64,000 nucleotides of DNA from Gemmatimonadetes bacterium SCN 70-22 (GCA_001724275.1 MEDZ01000027.1:1-64000), one strand, 5' to 3'; positions 17,662 through 28,855 are shown, counted from the first letter of the stretch. Notes: generated by a model from the letters alone, not told the origin. Translations and numbers: made by a program.

Positions 17662-18477
17662 CTACCGCCCGCCCTCGGGCGTGCGTTGCGTCACCGGCCG
17701 GACGAGGTTGAAGCGCACAATGTGCCAGAACGCCGCCACGCCGTCGCGCCAGCTGATCTTCTTCCCCTCCGCGTACGTGCGCCCCGCGTAGGTGATCGGC
17801 ACTTCGTAGATGCGCGCCCGGGCCTGGGCCAGGCGCGCCGTGATCTCGGGCTCGAAGCCGAACCGGTTCGTGGTGAGCACGAGGCTCCGCGCCACCTCGC
17901 CCCGCACCGCCTTGTAGCACGTCTCCATGTCGGTGAGGTTGAGGTTCGTGAACATGTTGCTGACGGTGGTCAGGACGAAGTTCCCCACCGAGTGCCAGAA
18001 GTAGAGGACGCGGTGCGAGCCGCCGAGGAAGCGCGAGCCGAAGACCGCGTCGGCCTTGCCGTCGATGATGGGATCGAGGAGGAGCGGCCAGTCGGCGGGG
18101 TCGTATTCCAGGTCGGCGTCCTGCACGATCACGATGTTCCCGGTGCTCGCCGCCAGCGCCCGGCGGATGGCCGCCCCCTTCCCCCGGTTCACCGGCTCGT
18201 GGATGAGGGTGTCGATCAACCCGTCGGCGTGCAGCGCGTCGAGGAGCTCGCGCGTCCCGTCGGTGGAGCAGTCGTTGACGCAGATCACCTCCTTCCGGAC
18301 GGGGACGGCGTGCACCTGGTCCAGGATGATGCGGATGGTATGGCGCTCGTTGTAGACGGGAATGAGGACCGACAGCCTCACCTCTTCGCGCGCGATGGGC
18401 GTGCGGCCGCGCATGTACGGCGTGCCGCCATCGACGGTACCGGTGAACGAGGGAGTCGGATGCCGAGGGAGCGTCAT
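17662..18477 (-). CDS. GT2-family glycosyltransferase (dolichol-phosphate mannosyltransferase-like)
   Basis: 271 residues from the ATG at 18477. The GT-A fold shows LSVLIPVYNERHTIRIIL, then VICVNDCSTDGT, the metal-binding DADLEYDP, and FGSRFLGG, the pattern of DPM1/GtrB-type enzymes that charge a polyprenyl phosphate with a sugar. No C-terminal membrane segments are evident, unlike GtrB. It overlaps the upstream GT-C gene by 4 nt. The likely role is to make the lipid-linked sugar donor used by the two GT-C proteins next to it. Confidence 0.85.
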   Translation of the reverse strand: MTLPRHPTPSFTGTVDGGTPYMRGRTPIAREEVRLSVLIPVYNERHTIRIILDQVHAVPVRKEVICVNDCSTDGTRELLDALHADGLIDTLIHEPVNRGKGAAIRRALAASTGNIVIVQDADLEYDPADWPLLLDPIIDGKADAVFGSRFLGGSHRVLYFWHSVGNFVLTTVSNMFTNLNLTDMETCYKAVRGEVARSLVLTTNRFGFEPEITARLAQARARIYEVPITYAGRTYAEGKKISWRDGVAAFWHIVRFNLVRPVTQRTPEGGR

Positions 18478-20009
18478 CGGGCCAGTCTCTTGAAGATCGT
18501 GACGTGAGGGGTGCGCCCGACGGGACGGAGTTCGGGCGGGGTGCGTTCGGCCAGGGCGCGCGCGGTGCGGAGCCCCGTCGCCCCGCCGGTGATGAAGTAG
18601 TCGGGGTCGTACGCATCGAAGATCTGGCGCACGACGATGGCATCTTCCACGTCGGTGAGGGGGCGCAGGCGCTCGGCGGCGGTGAAGGTGGACGTGGGGA
18701 GCGCCTTGCGCCCGGTGTACAGGTACACGATGAGGTCGTCCTCGGTGGCCAGCACGTCGTCGGGCGAGGTGTGGCGCGCGACCCACTCCACGATGGGGCG
18801 CGCGCGCTGGCCGGCGTCGCGCTGCACCGCCGTCCACCACGAGTTGGCGTATCCGATGCCGTTGTACCAAAGGTAGCCGCCGGTCATCGCGAGGGCGCAG
18901 GCGGCGACGGCCACGCGCCACGGCCATCGCAGGGCGCGCGGGAGCGCCAGCCGCCAGCACGCCAGCGCGCCAAAGGCGGCCAGCGGGAACCACAGCGGCC
19001 AGACGGCGAGGAGGAAGCGGGTGGGTTCGAAGGGCCAGAGCATCACCACCAGGATGTAGGCGGCGAGGAAGCCCAGCGTGACCGGGGCATTGCGCGCGAA
19101 CCGTTTCGTTCCCGCCACGAGAAAGACGAGCAGCGCGGCGAAGGTGACGCCGCGCAGGAGCGCGTGGGTGACCGGGAGGATCATGTAGCCGATGGTGCGG
19201 TCGACGTCCTGCGCGTTGCGCACGACGACGGCGCGGGCGAACGCCCAGCCGCCCTCGCGATACCCCTCGGCCAGCCACGCGCCGTAGGAGCCGTACTTCC
19301 CCACCAGCGGATGCGCGATCTCCCCCTGGTGCGCCGAGACCCAGAGTTGCCACGGCACGAGGAAGAGCGCCGCCGCGATGCCTAACGCGAACGTCGCCCG
19401 CCAGTGCCCGCGCGCCACCAGGACGAGGGCGGCCGCGGGGACGGCGAAGGCCCCCAGCGTCCGCACCATGGCGAGGACCCCGATCAGGAGGCCGGCGACG
19501 ATCGCCGGGCGCACCTCGCCGGTGTCGGCCGCGCGTTCGCAGGCAATCAACGTGGGGAAGAGAAGCGCCAGGAAGAGCGGCTCCGAGAGGACGACCCCGG
19601 TGATGAGGAGGACCACCACGGAGATGGTCCCCGCCAGTGCGACGAGGGCGGCCTGCCACGGACGCACCCCCCATCGCGTGCGGCAGAAGCCGTACGTCCC
19701 GACCGCCGCCGCCGCCAGGAAGAAGGCGTTGGCGAACTTGAAGAGGACGATGTTGTCCGGGAACGACGGCCAGAGCTTCCAGAGCGCCGCGAGGACGAGC
19801 GGGTAGCCCGGCGGATAGTGCGTGTTGTACGGGGAGCCCGGGAGATTGGTGAGCCGGAATCCGTCGCCCGAGGCGAGCGCCTTGGCGAGCACCGTATAGA
19901 TGGCGTCGTCCTGGAAGGCGCCGACGGGCCACGGGGTGACGGTCAGGATGGCGACGAGGAGGACGAGGGCGGCGACGGCGAAGACGAGGAGGCGCTCGCG
20001 GTTGCTCAT
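18474..20009 (-). CDS. GT-C membrane glycosyltransferase (GT39/ArnT-like), copy 2
   Basis: 511 residues with about ten hydrophobic segments. After the first helix comes the acidic loop FQDDAIYTVLAKALASGDGF, where a conserved Asp pair is expected for a GT-C catalytic base, then NTHYPPGYPLVLA. The C-terminal soluble part includes HTSPDDVLATEDDLIVYLYTGR. It overlaps the neighbouring GT-C gene (ATGA) and the GT2 gene. It is a clear paralogue of the next protein: the loop, the YPP motif, WQLWV, GKYGSY and TGR segments match in order. A transferase moving sugar from a polyprenyl carrier is the best guess. Confidence 0.8.
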   Translation of the reverse strand: MSNRERLLVFAVAALVLLVAILTVTPWPVGAFQDDAIYTVLAKALASGDGFRLTNLPGSPYNTHYPPGYPLVLAALWKLWPSFPDNIVLFKFANAFFLAAAAVGTYGFCRTRWGVRPWQAALVALAGTISVVVLLITGVVLSEPLFLALLFPTLIACERAADTGEVRPAIVAGLLIGVLAMVRTLGAFAVPAAALVLVARGHWRATFALGIAAALFLVPWQLWVSAHQGEIAHPLVGKYGSYGAWLAEGYREGGWAFARAVVVRNAQDVDRTIGYMILPVTHALLRGVTFAALLVFLVAGTKRFARNAPVTLGFLAAYILVVMLWPFEPTRFLLAVWPLWFPLAAFGALACWRLALPRALRWPWRVAVAACALAMTGGYLWYNGIGYANSWWTAVQRDAGQRARPIVEWVARHTSPDDVLATEDDLIVYLYTGRKALPTSTFTAAERLRPLTDVEDAIVVRQIFDAYDPDYFITGGATGLRTARALAERTPPELRPVGRTPHVTIFKRLAR

Positions 20010-21631
20010 TGCCCGCCCTCCACACCGCTCGCCCCGCCCCGCCCCACCGGGGCGAAGACCCCCCCCGTGGCCAGCGCGCGCACGATGCGCAGCTCGGGCG
20101 GGTCGGCCTCCACCAGCCCCTTCACCGCGTACGTCCCGTACTGCGTCGACGCCAGCACATAGTCCACGCGGTAGGTGGAGAGGATCGTGCGCAGCGACTG
20201 CACCGCGAACGCCGGTGCCTGCGGGACGATGTGTTCCTGCGGGGTGAAGGCGCCGTTGGGGATCGCGCGGCGCCCGGTATAGAGGTGGATCAGGACGTCG
20301 TCGTCGGTGGCGATCACGGCCGAGCTGTCGGTGTTGGCCACGACCCACTCGGCGAGCGGACGGGCGCGATTGGCCACCGATCCCTCCACCACCCCCCACC
20401 AGTCGCGCGCCACCCCCAGGTAGTTGTAGCCGCCATACCCCACGGCGAGCGCGCCCAGCGCGGCCAGGGCGGCGCGGCGCGCGAGGTGCTGCGCCGGGCC
20501 GTCCGCGAGGCGGGGCGTGAAGCGCCACACCGTCACCGCCGCCAGGGCGAACACCAGGCCGATCAGCGGCCACACCCCCCACGTGAAGCGCGCCGGGGCG
20601 AAGGGCCAGATCACCACGACCGCCAGGTACAACAGGAGGAAGAGCGCCACGGCCGGCGCGCGGCGCCACATCGCCCCCAGCCCCAGGCCGAAGAAGAAGG
20701 CGAGCGCGATGGAGGTCGCATTGCGCACGTACACGTTGAGCGTGTCGGTGGCGGTGGACGCCCACCCCTGCGCCACCAGGCTCTTGAGGTTGGCCCACGC
20801 CACGTCGCGCAGGAAGACGAGGCCATCGGTGCGCACGGCGTCGGCCAGCCACCCCGCGTACGACCCGTACTTCCCCAGGAAGACGTGGGGGACCTCGAGC
20901 GCGTGCGCCCCGACCCACAGTTGCCAGGGGATCGACAGCGCCACCGCCACCCCCCCCAGGGCGAACGCCGCGCGCCACTGGCGGCGCCAGGCCATCACCA
21001 GCACGGTGGCCGGGACGACGAGGATGCCTAACGTCCGCACCATCGAGAGGAGGGCGGCGGCCCCCCCGGCCAGGGCGGCGTCGCGCGGGCGGCCGCTCGC
21101 CGCCGCCCGGTCGCAGGCGATGAGTGTCGCCCCGAGCCCGCAGAGGAACATCGGCTCCGAGAGCACCATCACCGTCAGGAGGACCACCGGCGCACAGGCG
21201 GTGAACGCCCCCACCGACAGCGCCGCCGCCAGGGGCCCCAGCTGCAACCGCTGGCGGGCGAAGGCGTGGAACAGCGCCGCCGCCCCGCCCAGGAACATCG
21301 CGTTGGCGAACTTGAAGAGTGTCACGTTCTGCGGAAACGCCGGGTCCAGCTTCCACAGGAGCGCCAGGAACGCCGGGTACAGCGGCGGATAGTGCGTCGC
21401 CGCCGGCGCCCCCGGGAGGTTGAGGTAGCGGTACCCCTCGCCGGTCGCCAGCGACTTGGCCAGGACGACGTAGATCCCGTCGTCCTGGAAGACGCCGACG
21501 GGCCACGCCCCGATGGCCGAGACCGCGGCGCCGAAGGCGGCCAGCGCCAGCAGCCACGGCGCCAAGCGCGCCAGCGGGAGCGACCGCGCCTCGCTCCCGT
21601 CGGCGGTGCGCGGCCCCGCCTCCCGGATCAC
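20006..21631 (-). CDS. GT-C membrane glycosyltransferase (GT39/ArnT-like), copy 1
   Basis: 541 residues from a GTG at 21631, 11 nt after the regulator's stop; an AGGCGAG-like sequence precedes it. The acidic loop FQDDGIYVVLAKSLATGEGY and ATHYPPLYPAFLA follow the first helix, as in its paralogue downstream. The segment ADPPELRIVRALATGG near the C-terminus also matches the neighbour's TPPELRPVGRT. Tandem duplication gave the pair; both were kept, so they may act on different acceptors or sugars. Cotranscription with a PilSR-like system and adjacency to pilA suggest pilin or surface glycosylation. Confidence 0.8.
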   Translation of the reverse strand: MIREAGPRTADGSEARSLPLARLAPWLLALAAFGAAVSAIGAWPVGVFQDDGIYVVLAKSLATGEGYRYLNLPGAPAATHYPPLYPAFLALLWKLDPAFPQNVTLFKFANAMFLGGAAALFHAFARQRLQLGPLAAALSVGAFTACAPVVLLTVMVLSEPMFLCGLGATLIACDRAAASGRPRDAALAGGAAALLSMVRTLGILVVPATVLVMAWRRQWRAAFALGGVAVALSIPWQLWVGAHALEVPHVFLGKYGSYAGWLADAVRTDGLVFLRDVAWANLKSLVAQGWASTATDTLNVYVRNATSIALAFFFGLGLGAMWRRAPAVALFLLLYLAVVVIWPFAPARFTWGVWPLIGLVFALAAVTVWRFTPRLADGPAQHLARRAALAALGALAVGYGGYNYLGVARDWWGVVEGSVANRARPLAEWVVANTDSSAVIATDDDVLIHLYTGRRAIPNGAFTPQEHIVPQAPAFAVQSLRTILSTYRVDYVLASTQYGTYAVKGLVEADPPELRIVRALATGGVFAPVGRGGASGVEGGQ

Positions 21632-21642
21632 CTCGCCCCCGC

Positions 21643-23018
<1,376 letters not shown>

Positions 23019-23022
<4 letters not shown>

Positions 23023-24701
23023 GATGTCACTCCCGCTTCGGCCTGGGACGTGGGAAGGAGGACAGTCACGCGCGTCCCGCGCGAGTCGCTGTCGACGAAG
23101 ACGAACCCGCGGTGCGACTCGATGGCCCGGTGCACCACGCTCAACCCCAGCCCGCTCCCGCCGGGCTTGGTCGTGAAGAACGGATCGAACAGGCGGTCGC
23201 GGACCTCCGCGGGGATCCCCTCCCCCTCGTCGGAGACGCGCAGCGCCACCCCCCCCTCGTCGAACGAGACCCCCGCCGGCGCATCGTCGGAGGTGAGCGG
23301 CGCCAGCTCCACGCGCACCGTCCCCGCGCGCGTCGACGCCTGCACCGCGTTCAGCGCCAGGTTGAAGACGGCCCGATGCAGCAGGTCCTCGTCCCCCTCC
23401 ACCACCACGCTCCCGCTCCCCACCTCGCATTGCACCTGCACCCCCTCCGGGCGGTCCGGGTGCGCCGCCACCAGCGACGCCGCGTCGCGCGCCACCGCGG
23501 CCAGGTCCACCGGCCCGATGCGCGTCACCCGCACCCGCGCGAAATCCAGGAACTCGCTCAGCAGCCGCGACAGGCGGTCCGACTCGCGCACGATCAGCGA
23601 CGAGAGCGACCGCTCGTCGTCGGTGGCCCGCGGCGAGCGCCCCAGCTGCTCCACCGCCGATCGGATCGACGCCAGCGGGTTCTTGATCTCGTGCGCCAAC
23701 GACGCGCTCAGCTCGGCCACCGCCTCCAGCCGCTCGGCGCGCATGTGCAGCGTGTCGAGCCGCTTCTGGTCGGAAATGTCCTGGAAGATGACCGTCGCCG
23801 TCCCCCCTCCCCCCCCGTTCCCCTCGCCACCGCTCGGCACGGTGACCGTCGTGTTGAGCCCGATGGGAAAGGTGCGCCCCGCCAGCTGCACCTCCCCCTC
23901 GGCCCGCGCCGTCCGCACCCCGGTGGCCGCCGCCCGCTCCATCGCCCGCGCCAGCGACGGCGACACCGGCGCGATGCGCCCGACGATCGGGCGCCCCACC
24001 TGCTCGTCGAGCGCGATCCCGAGCAGCGCGCTGGCGCTGGGATTGGCGTACAGCAGCGTGCCCTGCGCATCGATGGTGATGATCCCGCTGCGGATGTTGC
24101 GCAGGATGTCGCTCGCCTCGAGGCGAACCTTCACCAGCTCCGCCGCCAGCTCCTCCGTCCCCGCCCGCGCCTCGCGCAGCCTGGCCGCGATGTACCACGA
24201 CGACAGCGCCACCACCGCGAAGACGACCAGCTGCAGCCACACCCCCAGGTCCAGCGGGGCGTCCGACAGGAGGATGATGTCGCCGAAGTAGAGGAGGCAC
24301 GCCAGCGCCGCCGCGACGAACGCCCCGCTCGGCGTCAGCAGCACCGCCGAGGTCGCGATCACCAGGATGAACAGCGCCGCGAACTGCGACGCCCCTCCCC
24401 CCGTCACGTGGACGATGGCCGTCACCAGGACCAGGTCGAACAGCGACTGCAGCGACAGGAAGACCGCCCCCAAGCGCCTCCCCCGGTTCTCGCTGTACAG
24501 CGCTGCCCCGGCCGTGAAGACCATCGCCCCCGTCATCAGGAGCGAGGCGACCAGCGTCGAGCTGCGCTCCGCATCGCGCCAGGCGAAGACCGCCGCGAGG
24601 TAGATCGCCGTCGACAGCACCAGACGTCCCACATAGATGGACCGCAGCAGGCGCCGCGGCTCAATGAAGGAACGGGATGCGTCGGGAGCGAGTGCGTTCA
24701 C
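23019..24701 (-). CDS. Membrane sensor histidine kinase (PilS/NtrB-like)
   Basis: 560 residues from a GTG at 24701. Six hydrophobic segments in the first 190 residues, as in PilS; a PAS domain follows ([26 protein letters not shown]), with a glycine-rich loop, then HisKA ([21 protein letters not shown]; phosphorylated His in AHEIKNP), and HATPase_c with [19 protein letters not shown] and [10 protein letters not shown]. It is translationally coupled to the PilR-like regulator. The start is uncertain because no good Shine-Dalgarno is visible. Confidence 0.9.
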
Positions 24702-24875
24702 GCCGGGACGGGTTCTGGGGGCATTGCATCCTGCAACGGGGGTTGGACCGCCTGCACACTGGCAAAGTGCCACTCCCTTGACGACTCGCCACGGAACGCG
24801 TTTCCCGGCTTGGCCTTGGGGGAATAGCGAAACGCCGCGCTTCGGTTAGGCTTGACTGGGGTCCGGGGCCGCCGC

Positions 24876-24948
24876 CCCTGTCGGCGTACCCTGTCGGCGA
24901 CCCCGTCGGGGACCCCGTCGGCGAACCCTGTCGGCGAACCCTGTCGAG
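24876..24948. repeat. 12-13-bp imperfect tandem repeat
   Basis: About six imperfect copies of CCTGTCGGCGAAC lie in the 283-nt gap between the divergent kinase and methyltransferase genes. They occupy what would be promoter space for both. Confidence 0.8.
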
Positions 24949-24984
24949 CCCCCGCCTCGCCCCCGCCAGCGCCCAATTCGCCCC

Positions 24985-25836
24985 TTGCTCCCCCGCCTCT
25001 CCCGATCGATCGCCTCCGTGTCCACCCCCTCGCTTGCGCTCGCGCTCGTCCTGGGGGGGATGGCGCTGGCCGGGTGCGGTGCCGGGAAGGGGGTCGCCGA
25101 GGGGGGAGCGAAGGGCGGGGAGGGCGAGCCGCCCGCGCAGCGCCAACCGGCCGACTCGCCATGGACCGCCTACGCTCGGGGACTCTCGGCCGACTCGTTC
25201 CCCGCCCCGTCGCGCCGCTTCTCCCAGATCGTTGCCCCCCGCTGGACCGACGAGATCGCCCGCGACGCCGCCCACGAGGCGGAGACCGTCATGGACGCCC
25301 TGGGGCTCGCCCCGGGCATGCGCGTGGCCGACGTGGGCGCGGGCGACGGATATTACGTGCTCCGCATGTCGCAGCGGGTGGGGGCGACCGGGCACGTGTA
25401 CGGACAGGACATCGTCCCCGAATACCTCGACCTCCTGGCGAAGCGCGTGCGAGAGGCCGGCCTCACGAACGTGACGGTGGTGCGGGGCGATCCACACGAC
25501 CCGCGCCTCCCCCCCGACTCGCTCGACGCCGCCATCATGATTCACATGTACCACGAGGTCACCGACCCCTACGCCCTCCTCTGGAACCTGGCGCGCTCGC
25601 TCAAGCCGGGGGCCAGGGTCGCGATCCTCGATACGTCGTTCCCCACCGACCAGCACGGGACTCCGCCGTGGCTCCTCCGCTGCGAGCTCGGGGTGGTGGG
25701 CTATGGCTTCGTCCGGAGCATGGAGACCGGCGACGACGAGTACCTCGCGGTCTTCCGCGCGCCGGCGCGCGATTCCCTCCCGTCGCCCGCGGTGGTGCGC
25801 TCGCGCGTTGCCGCCGGGGCCTGCCAGCAGCGTTAG
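24985..25836 (+). CDS. Predicted exported SAM-dependent methyltransferase lipoprotein
   Basis: 283 residues from a TTG at 24985; a GTG at 25018 is possible but would leave the signal sequence without its arginines. The N-terminus looks like a lipoprotein signal (SLALALVLGGMALAGC). The catalytic part has class I methyltransferase motifs: motif I VADVGAGDGYYVLRMS, motif II GQDIVPEYLD, and an acidic DPHDPRLPPDSLDAAIMI. It ends in CGT TAG, where a CGTTAGGC octamer provides the stop codon. A methyltransferase outside the cytoplasm is puzzling because SAM is cytoplasmic; similar signal-bearing homologues do exist in COG4798-like families. Substrate unknown. Confidence 0.7.
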   Translation: MLPRLSRSIASVSTPSLALALVLGGMALAGCGAGKGVAEGGAKGGEGEPPAQRQPADSPWTAYARGLSADSFPAPSRRFSQIVAPRWTDEIARDAAHEAETVMDALGLAPGMRVADVGAGDGYYVLRMSQRVGATGHVYGQDIVPEYLDLLAKRVREAGLTNVTVVRGDPHDPRLPPDSLDAAIMIHMYHEVTDPYALLWNLARSLKPGARVAILDTSFPTDQHGTPPWLLRCELGVVGYGFVRSMETGDDEYLAVFRAPARDSLPSPAVVRSRVAAGACQQR

Positions 25837-25849
25837 GCGGCACGCGCCG

Positions 25850-25870
25850 GCGGGCCCGTCCCGGGCCCGC
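25850..25870 (+). terminator. GC hairpin after the methyltransferase gene
   Basis: GCGGGCCCG (25850-25858) pairs perfectly with CGGGCCCGC (25862-25870) across a 3-nt loop, 14 nt after the stop. No T tract follows. Confidence 0.45.
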
Positions 25871-25903
25871 ACCCCGGCGCCCGTCCACTCCCCGATTCAT
25901 CGC

Positions 25904-27223
25904 GTGGAACCCCTCTCCCTCTCCTCCCTCGGCGGCCGCCTCTCGGCGGTCATCGTCCTCGTCCTCCTCAACGGCTTCTTCGTGATGGCGGAGTTCGCCC
26001 TGGTGGGGGCCAGGCGCAGCAAGCTGGCCGAGATGGCGGACCGCGGCGATCGCGGCGCCCGCCGCGCCCAGGCGGCCATCGCCGACCTCGATCGCTACAT
26101 CTCGGGGACGCAGCTCGGCATCACCCTCGCCTCGCTCGCGTTGGGGTGGATCGGCGAACCGGCGCTCGCCGTGGTCGTGGACCGCGCACTGGCCCAGTTC
26201 GGGATCGCGGTCCCCGTGGGGATGGCCCATTCCGCCGCCGGGACCATCACCGCGTTCGTCATCATCACCTTCCTCCACATCGTCCTCGGCGAGCTCGCCC
26301 CCAAGTCGGTGGCCCTCGTCATGCCCGAAAAGGTCAGCGGGCTCGTGGCCCTCCCGCTGATGGCCTTCTCGCGGGCGATGTCGCCGTTCATCTGGGTGCT
26401 GAACGGGACGGCCTCCTGGCTCCTGCGCCTGGTGGGAATCCGCCCGATGTCCGAGGCGCACCACGCCCACTCCCCCGAGGAGTTGCGCCTCCTGGTGATG
26501 CAGGCGCGCGGCGCCGGGACGCTCAACGAGACCGACTCGGCGATGCTGGCCGGGATCTTCGACTTCTCCGCCAAGCGCGTGCACGACGTCATGCGCCCGC
26601 GCACCGAGATCGTCGCCCTCCACGTCGACGACGACGAGGCGGCCGTCAACGAAGTGCTGCGCCGCGAGCGCTACTCGCGCTACCCGGTCTACGACGAGTC
26701 GCCCGACGACATCGTCGGCGTCTTCGTCGCCAAGGACTTCTGGCTGCGTGAGGGCGAGACGCCATTCTCGCTGCGCGCCATCCTGCGCGAGCCGTTCTTC
26801 GTTCCCGCTTCACGCTCCGCCGAGCGCGTGCTCGACGACCTGCGCCGCACGCGGGCGCAGATGGCCATCGTGCTCGACGAGTTCGGCGGGACGGCGGGGC
26901 TCGTCACGCTGGAAGACCTCGTCGAGGAGGTCATCGGCGACATCGCCGACGAGTACGACCTGGCGACGCGCGACGTGGTCGAGGTCGACGGCATCCTCGA
27001 GCTGTCGGGGTCGATGTCGCTCGTCGACGTGCGATCGGACCATCGCCTCCCCGTCCCCGAGGGGGAGTGGACGACGCTCGGGGGGTACGTGTTCGGGCGG
27101 CTGGGACGGGTGCCACAGCTGGGCGATCGCGTCCCGTATCCCGGTGGGGAGCTGGAGGTCATCGCCATGGACAAACGGCGCGTTGCCGCCGTGCGGGTGC
27201 ATCGTGCCCCGGCCGCCGGCTGA
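25904..27223 (+). CDS. CorC/HlyC-family membrane protein (CNNM + CBS pair)
   Basis: 439 residues from the GTG at 25904. An N-terminal CNNM transmembrane domain (about 1-190) has SAVIVLVLLNGFFVMAEFAL and the GWIGEPALA and LGELAPKSVAL motifs; two CBS domains follow (VMRPRTEIVALHVDD; VLDEFGGTAGLVTLEDLVEE), and the C-terminal CorC_HlyC domain (about 355-435) ends the protein. Such proteins are linked to Mg2+/Co2+ efflux and resistance. The 3' end overlaps the following arfB gene by 20 nt. Confidence 0.9.
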   Translation: MEPLSLSSLGGRLSAVIVLVLLNGFFVMAEFALVGARRSKLAEMADRGDRGARRAQAAIADLDRYISGTQLGITLASLALGWIGEPALAVVVDRALAQFGIAVPVGMAHSAAGTITAFVIITFLHIVLGELAPKSVALVMPEKVSGLVALPLMAFSRAMSPFIWVLNGTASWLLRLVGIRPMSEAHHAHSPEELRLLVMQARGAGTLNETDSAMLAGIFDFSAKRVHDVMRPRTEIVALHVDDDEAAVNEVLRRERYSRYPVYDESPDDIVGVFVAKDFWLREGETPFSLRAILREPFFVPASRSAERVLDDLRRTRAQMAIVLDEFGGTAGLVTLEDLVEEVIGDIADEYDLATRDVVEVDGILELSGSMSLVDVRSDHRLPVPEGEWTTLGGYVFGRLGRVPQLGDRVPYPGGELEVIAMDKRRVAAVRVHRAPAAG

Positions 27224-27647
27224 CGACGACCTGGTCGTCGACGCGCGGCACGTGATCCCGCGCGCAGAGCTGTCGGCCCGCACCTCCCGCGCCGGGGGGG
27301 CCGGCGGGCAGCACGTCAACACCTCCTCCACGCGGGTGGAGGTCCTGTGGAGCCCGGGGACGTCACGGGCGCTCGACGACGCCGAGCGGGCCCGGGTGCT
27401 GGACAAGCTGGCGGGGAGGCTCGACGCCGAGGGGCGCGTGCGCGTGGTGGCCAGCGACACGCGGAGCCAGCGGCAGAACCGCGAGCTGGCGGAGGGGCGA
27501 TTGGCCGAGCTCGTCAGGCGGGCGCTCATCGTCCCGCGCAAGCGCAAGGCGACCCGTCCGACGCGGGCCGCCAGGGAGCAGCGCCTCGATACCAAGCGGC
27601 GCGCATCGGAGAAGAAGTCGCGGCGGCGCACGCGCGACTGGGAGTGA
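27204..27647 (+). CDS. arfB: ArfB-like peptidyl-tRNA hydrolase (ribosome rescue)
   Basis: 147 residues from a GTG at 27204, inside the end of the CorC gene. It carries the class I release-factor core TSRAGGAGGQHVNTSSTRVE with the catalytic GGQ, and lacks release-factor codon-recognition domains. The C-terminal tail is very basic (RKRKATRPTRAAR onward), as in ArfB/YaeJ, where it enters the empty mRNA channel of stalled ribosomes. Overlap with the upstream gene suggests translational coupling. Confidence 0.9.
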   Translation: MPRPPADDDLVVDARHVIPRAELSARTSRAGGAGGQHVNTSSTRVEVLWSPGTSRALDDAERARVLDKLAGRLDAEGRVRVVASDTRSQRQNRELAEGRLAELVRRALIVPRKRKATRPTRAAREQRLDTKRRASEKKSRRRTRDWE

Positions 27648-27802
27648 GGGGGGGCAGCTCGCCGAGGCGCGCACCTCCCGCACCTCCCGCACCTCTCGCA
27701 CCGGCCGCGCCCACCGCATGACGTCGCTTGACGCTGGCCACGGTCGCCAGAGATTCACAGGCTCCCCGCAGCATCCTCTCCCCTCGTACGACGGAGGAGC
27801 TC

Positions 27803-28102
27803 ATGTTCCTGATCCGCGACATCATGTACTGCCAGCCCGGCAAGGCGCGCCCGATGGTGGAGAAGTTCAAGGCGCTGGCGCGGCTGACGGACAAACTCGG
27901 GTTTGCGCGCATGCGCGTCATGACCGACGTCAGCGCCGAGCGGTACTGGACGGTGGTGGCGGAGTTCGAGGTGGCGAGCCTCGAGGAGTACACGCAGCAG
28001 ACGCGGAAGTCGATGGAGCTGCCGGAGTTCCAGGCGGCGATGGCGGGGTACCACGACCTCATCGCCAGCGGGCGCCGCGAGATCTACCAGCTGGAGTCGT
28101 AG
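27803..28102 (+). CDS. Small NIPSNAP/dimeric alpha-beta barrel-like protein
   Basis: 99 residues. A strong Shine-Dalgarno GGAGGAG sits just upstream and sets the start; the frame is open another 25 codons. The sequence FLIRDIMYCQPGKARPMVEKFKAL, then a middle strand VMTDVSAERYWTVVAEFEV, suits a ferredoxin-like dimeric barrel of the NIPSNAP type. No catalytic residues are identifiable and the function is unknown. Confidence 0.7.
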   Translation: MFLIRDIMYCQPGKARPMVEKFKALARLTDKLGFARMRVMTDVSAERYWTVVAEFEVASLEEYTQQTRKSMELPEFQAAMAGYHDLIASGRREIYQLES

Positions 28103-28118
28103 GATGGCGCGAGGTGCG

Positions 28119-28146
28119 GAGCGCCGTGCAACGTCGCGCGGCGCTC
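28119..28146 (+). terminator. Hairpin after the small barrel protein gene
   Basis: GAGCGCCG (28119-28126) pairs with CGGCGCTC (28139-28146), an 8-bp perfect stem with a 12-nt loop, 17 nt after the stop. There is no T tract. Confidence 0.4.
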
Positions 28147-28228
28147 GGCACACGCCCCGGGGGCGCCGGCTCCGCCCGCACCCGGGTGCCCGCGTTGTCA
28201 ATGGTGGCGACGGCGCTAGAATCCGGGG

Positions 28229-28765
28229 ATGACGACCTACTGCGAAGTCGCCCGCGGCCACGAGTATCATGGGCCGTATCACGACACCGAGTACGGCTTC
28301 CCCATTGCCGACGACGACCGCCTCTTCGAGCGGTTGATCCTCGAGATCAACCAGGCGGGACTCTCGTGGCTCACCATCCTCAGGAAGCGCGAGCACTTCA
28401 CGCGCGCCTATCACGGCTTCGAGATCGCGCGCGTCGCGCGCTACACCGCCCGTGACGAGGCGCGCCTCCTGGCCGATGCCGGGATCATCCGCAATCGGCT
28501 CAAGGTGAAGGCGGCGATCGAGAACGCGAGGCGCGTGCAGCGGTTGCAGGCGTCGCACGGGTCGTTTGCCGCCTGGCTCGACGCCCACCACCCGCTGGAC
28601 CGCGCCGGGTGGCAGAAGCTCTTCAAGCAGACGTTCACCTTCACCGGGGGCGAGATCGTGAACGAGTTCCTGCTCAGCACCGGCTACCTCGCGGGGGCGC
28701 ACGTCGAGTCGTGCCCGGTGTACCGCAAGGTGGTGCGGGCGCGCCCCCCGTGGAGCCGGCGTTAG
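28229..28765 (+). CDS. tag: DNA-3-methyladenine glycosylase I
   Basis: 178 residues. Excises 3-methyladenine from alkylated DNA. Family marks: YHDTEYGFP (zinc-ligand His), DDRLFERLILEINQAGLSWLTILRKRE, AGIIRNRLKVKAAIENAR, FKFVG-like FTFTGG, and the C-terminal zinc pair in GAHVESC. The N-terminal Cys5 is the fourth expected ligand. It ends in CGG CGT TAG with the octamer CGTTAGGC providing the stop. Confidence 0.93.
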   Translation: MTTYCEVARGHEYHGPYHDTEYGFPIADDDRLFERLILEINQAGLSWLTILRKREHFTRAYHGFEIARVARYTARDEARLLADAGIIRNRLKVKAAIENARRVQRLQASHGSFAAWLDAHHPLDRAGWQKLFKQTFTFTGGEIVNEFLLSTGYLAGAHVESCPVYRKVVRARPPWSRR

Positions 28766-28855
28766 GCACCAGGCATCGGCGCCGCGCGCCCGCGGGCGAT
28801 ATCGACGTTCCCCCCAGGCGTCCGCCAGACGCCACCCGCCCCCGCTGCCGCACCA

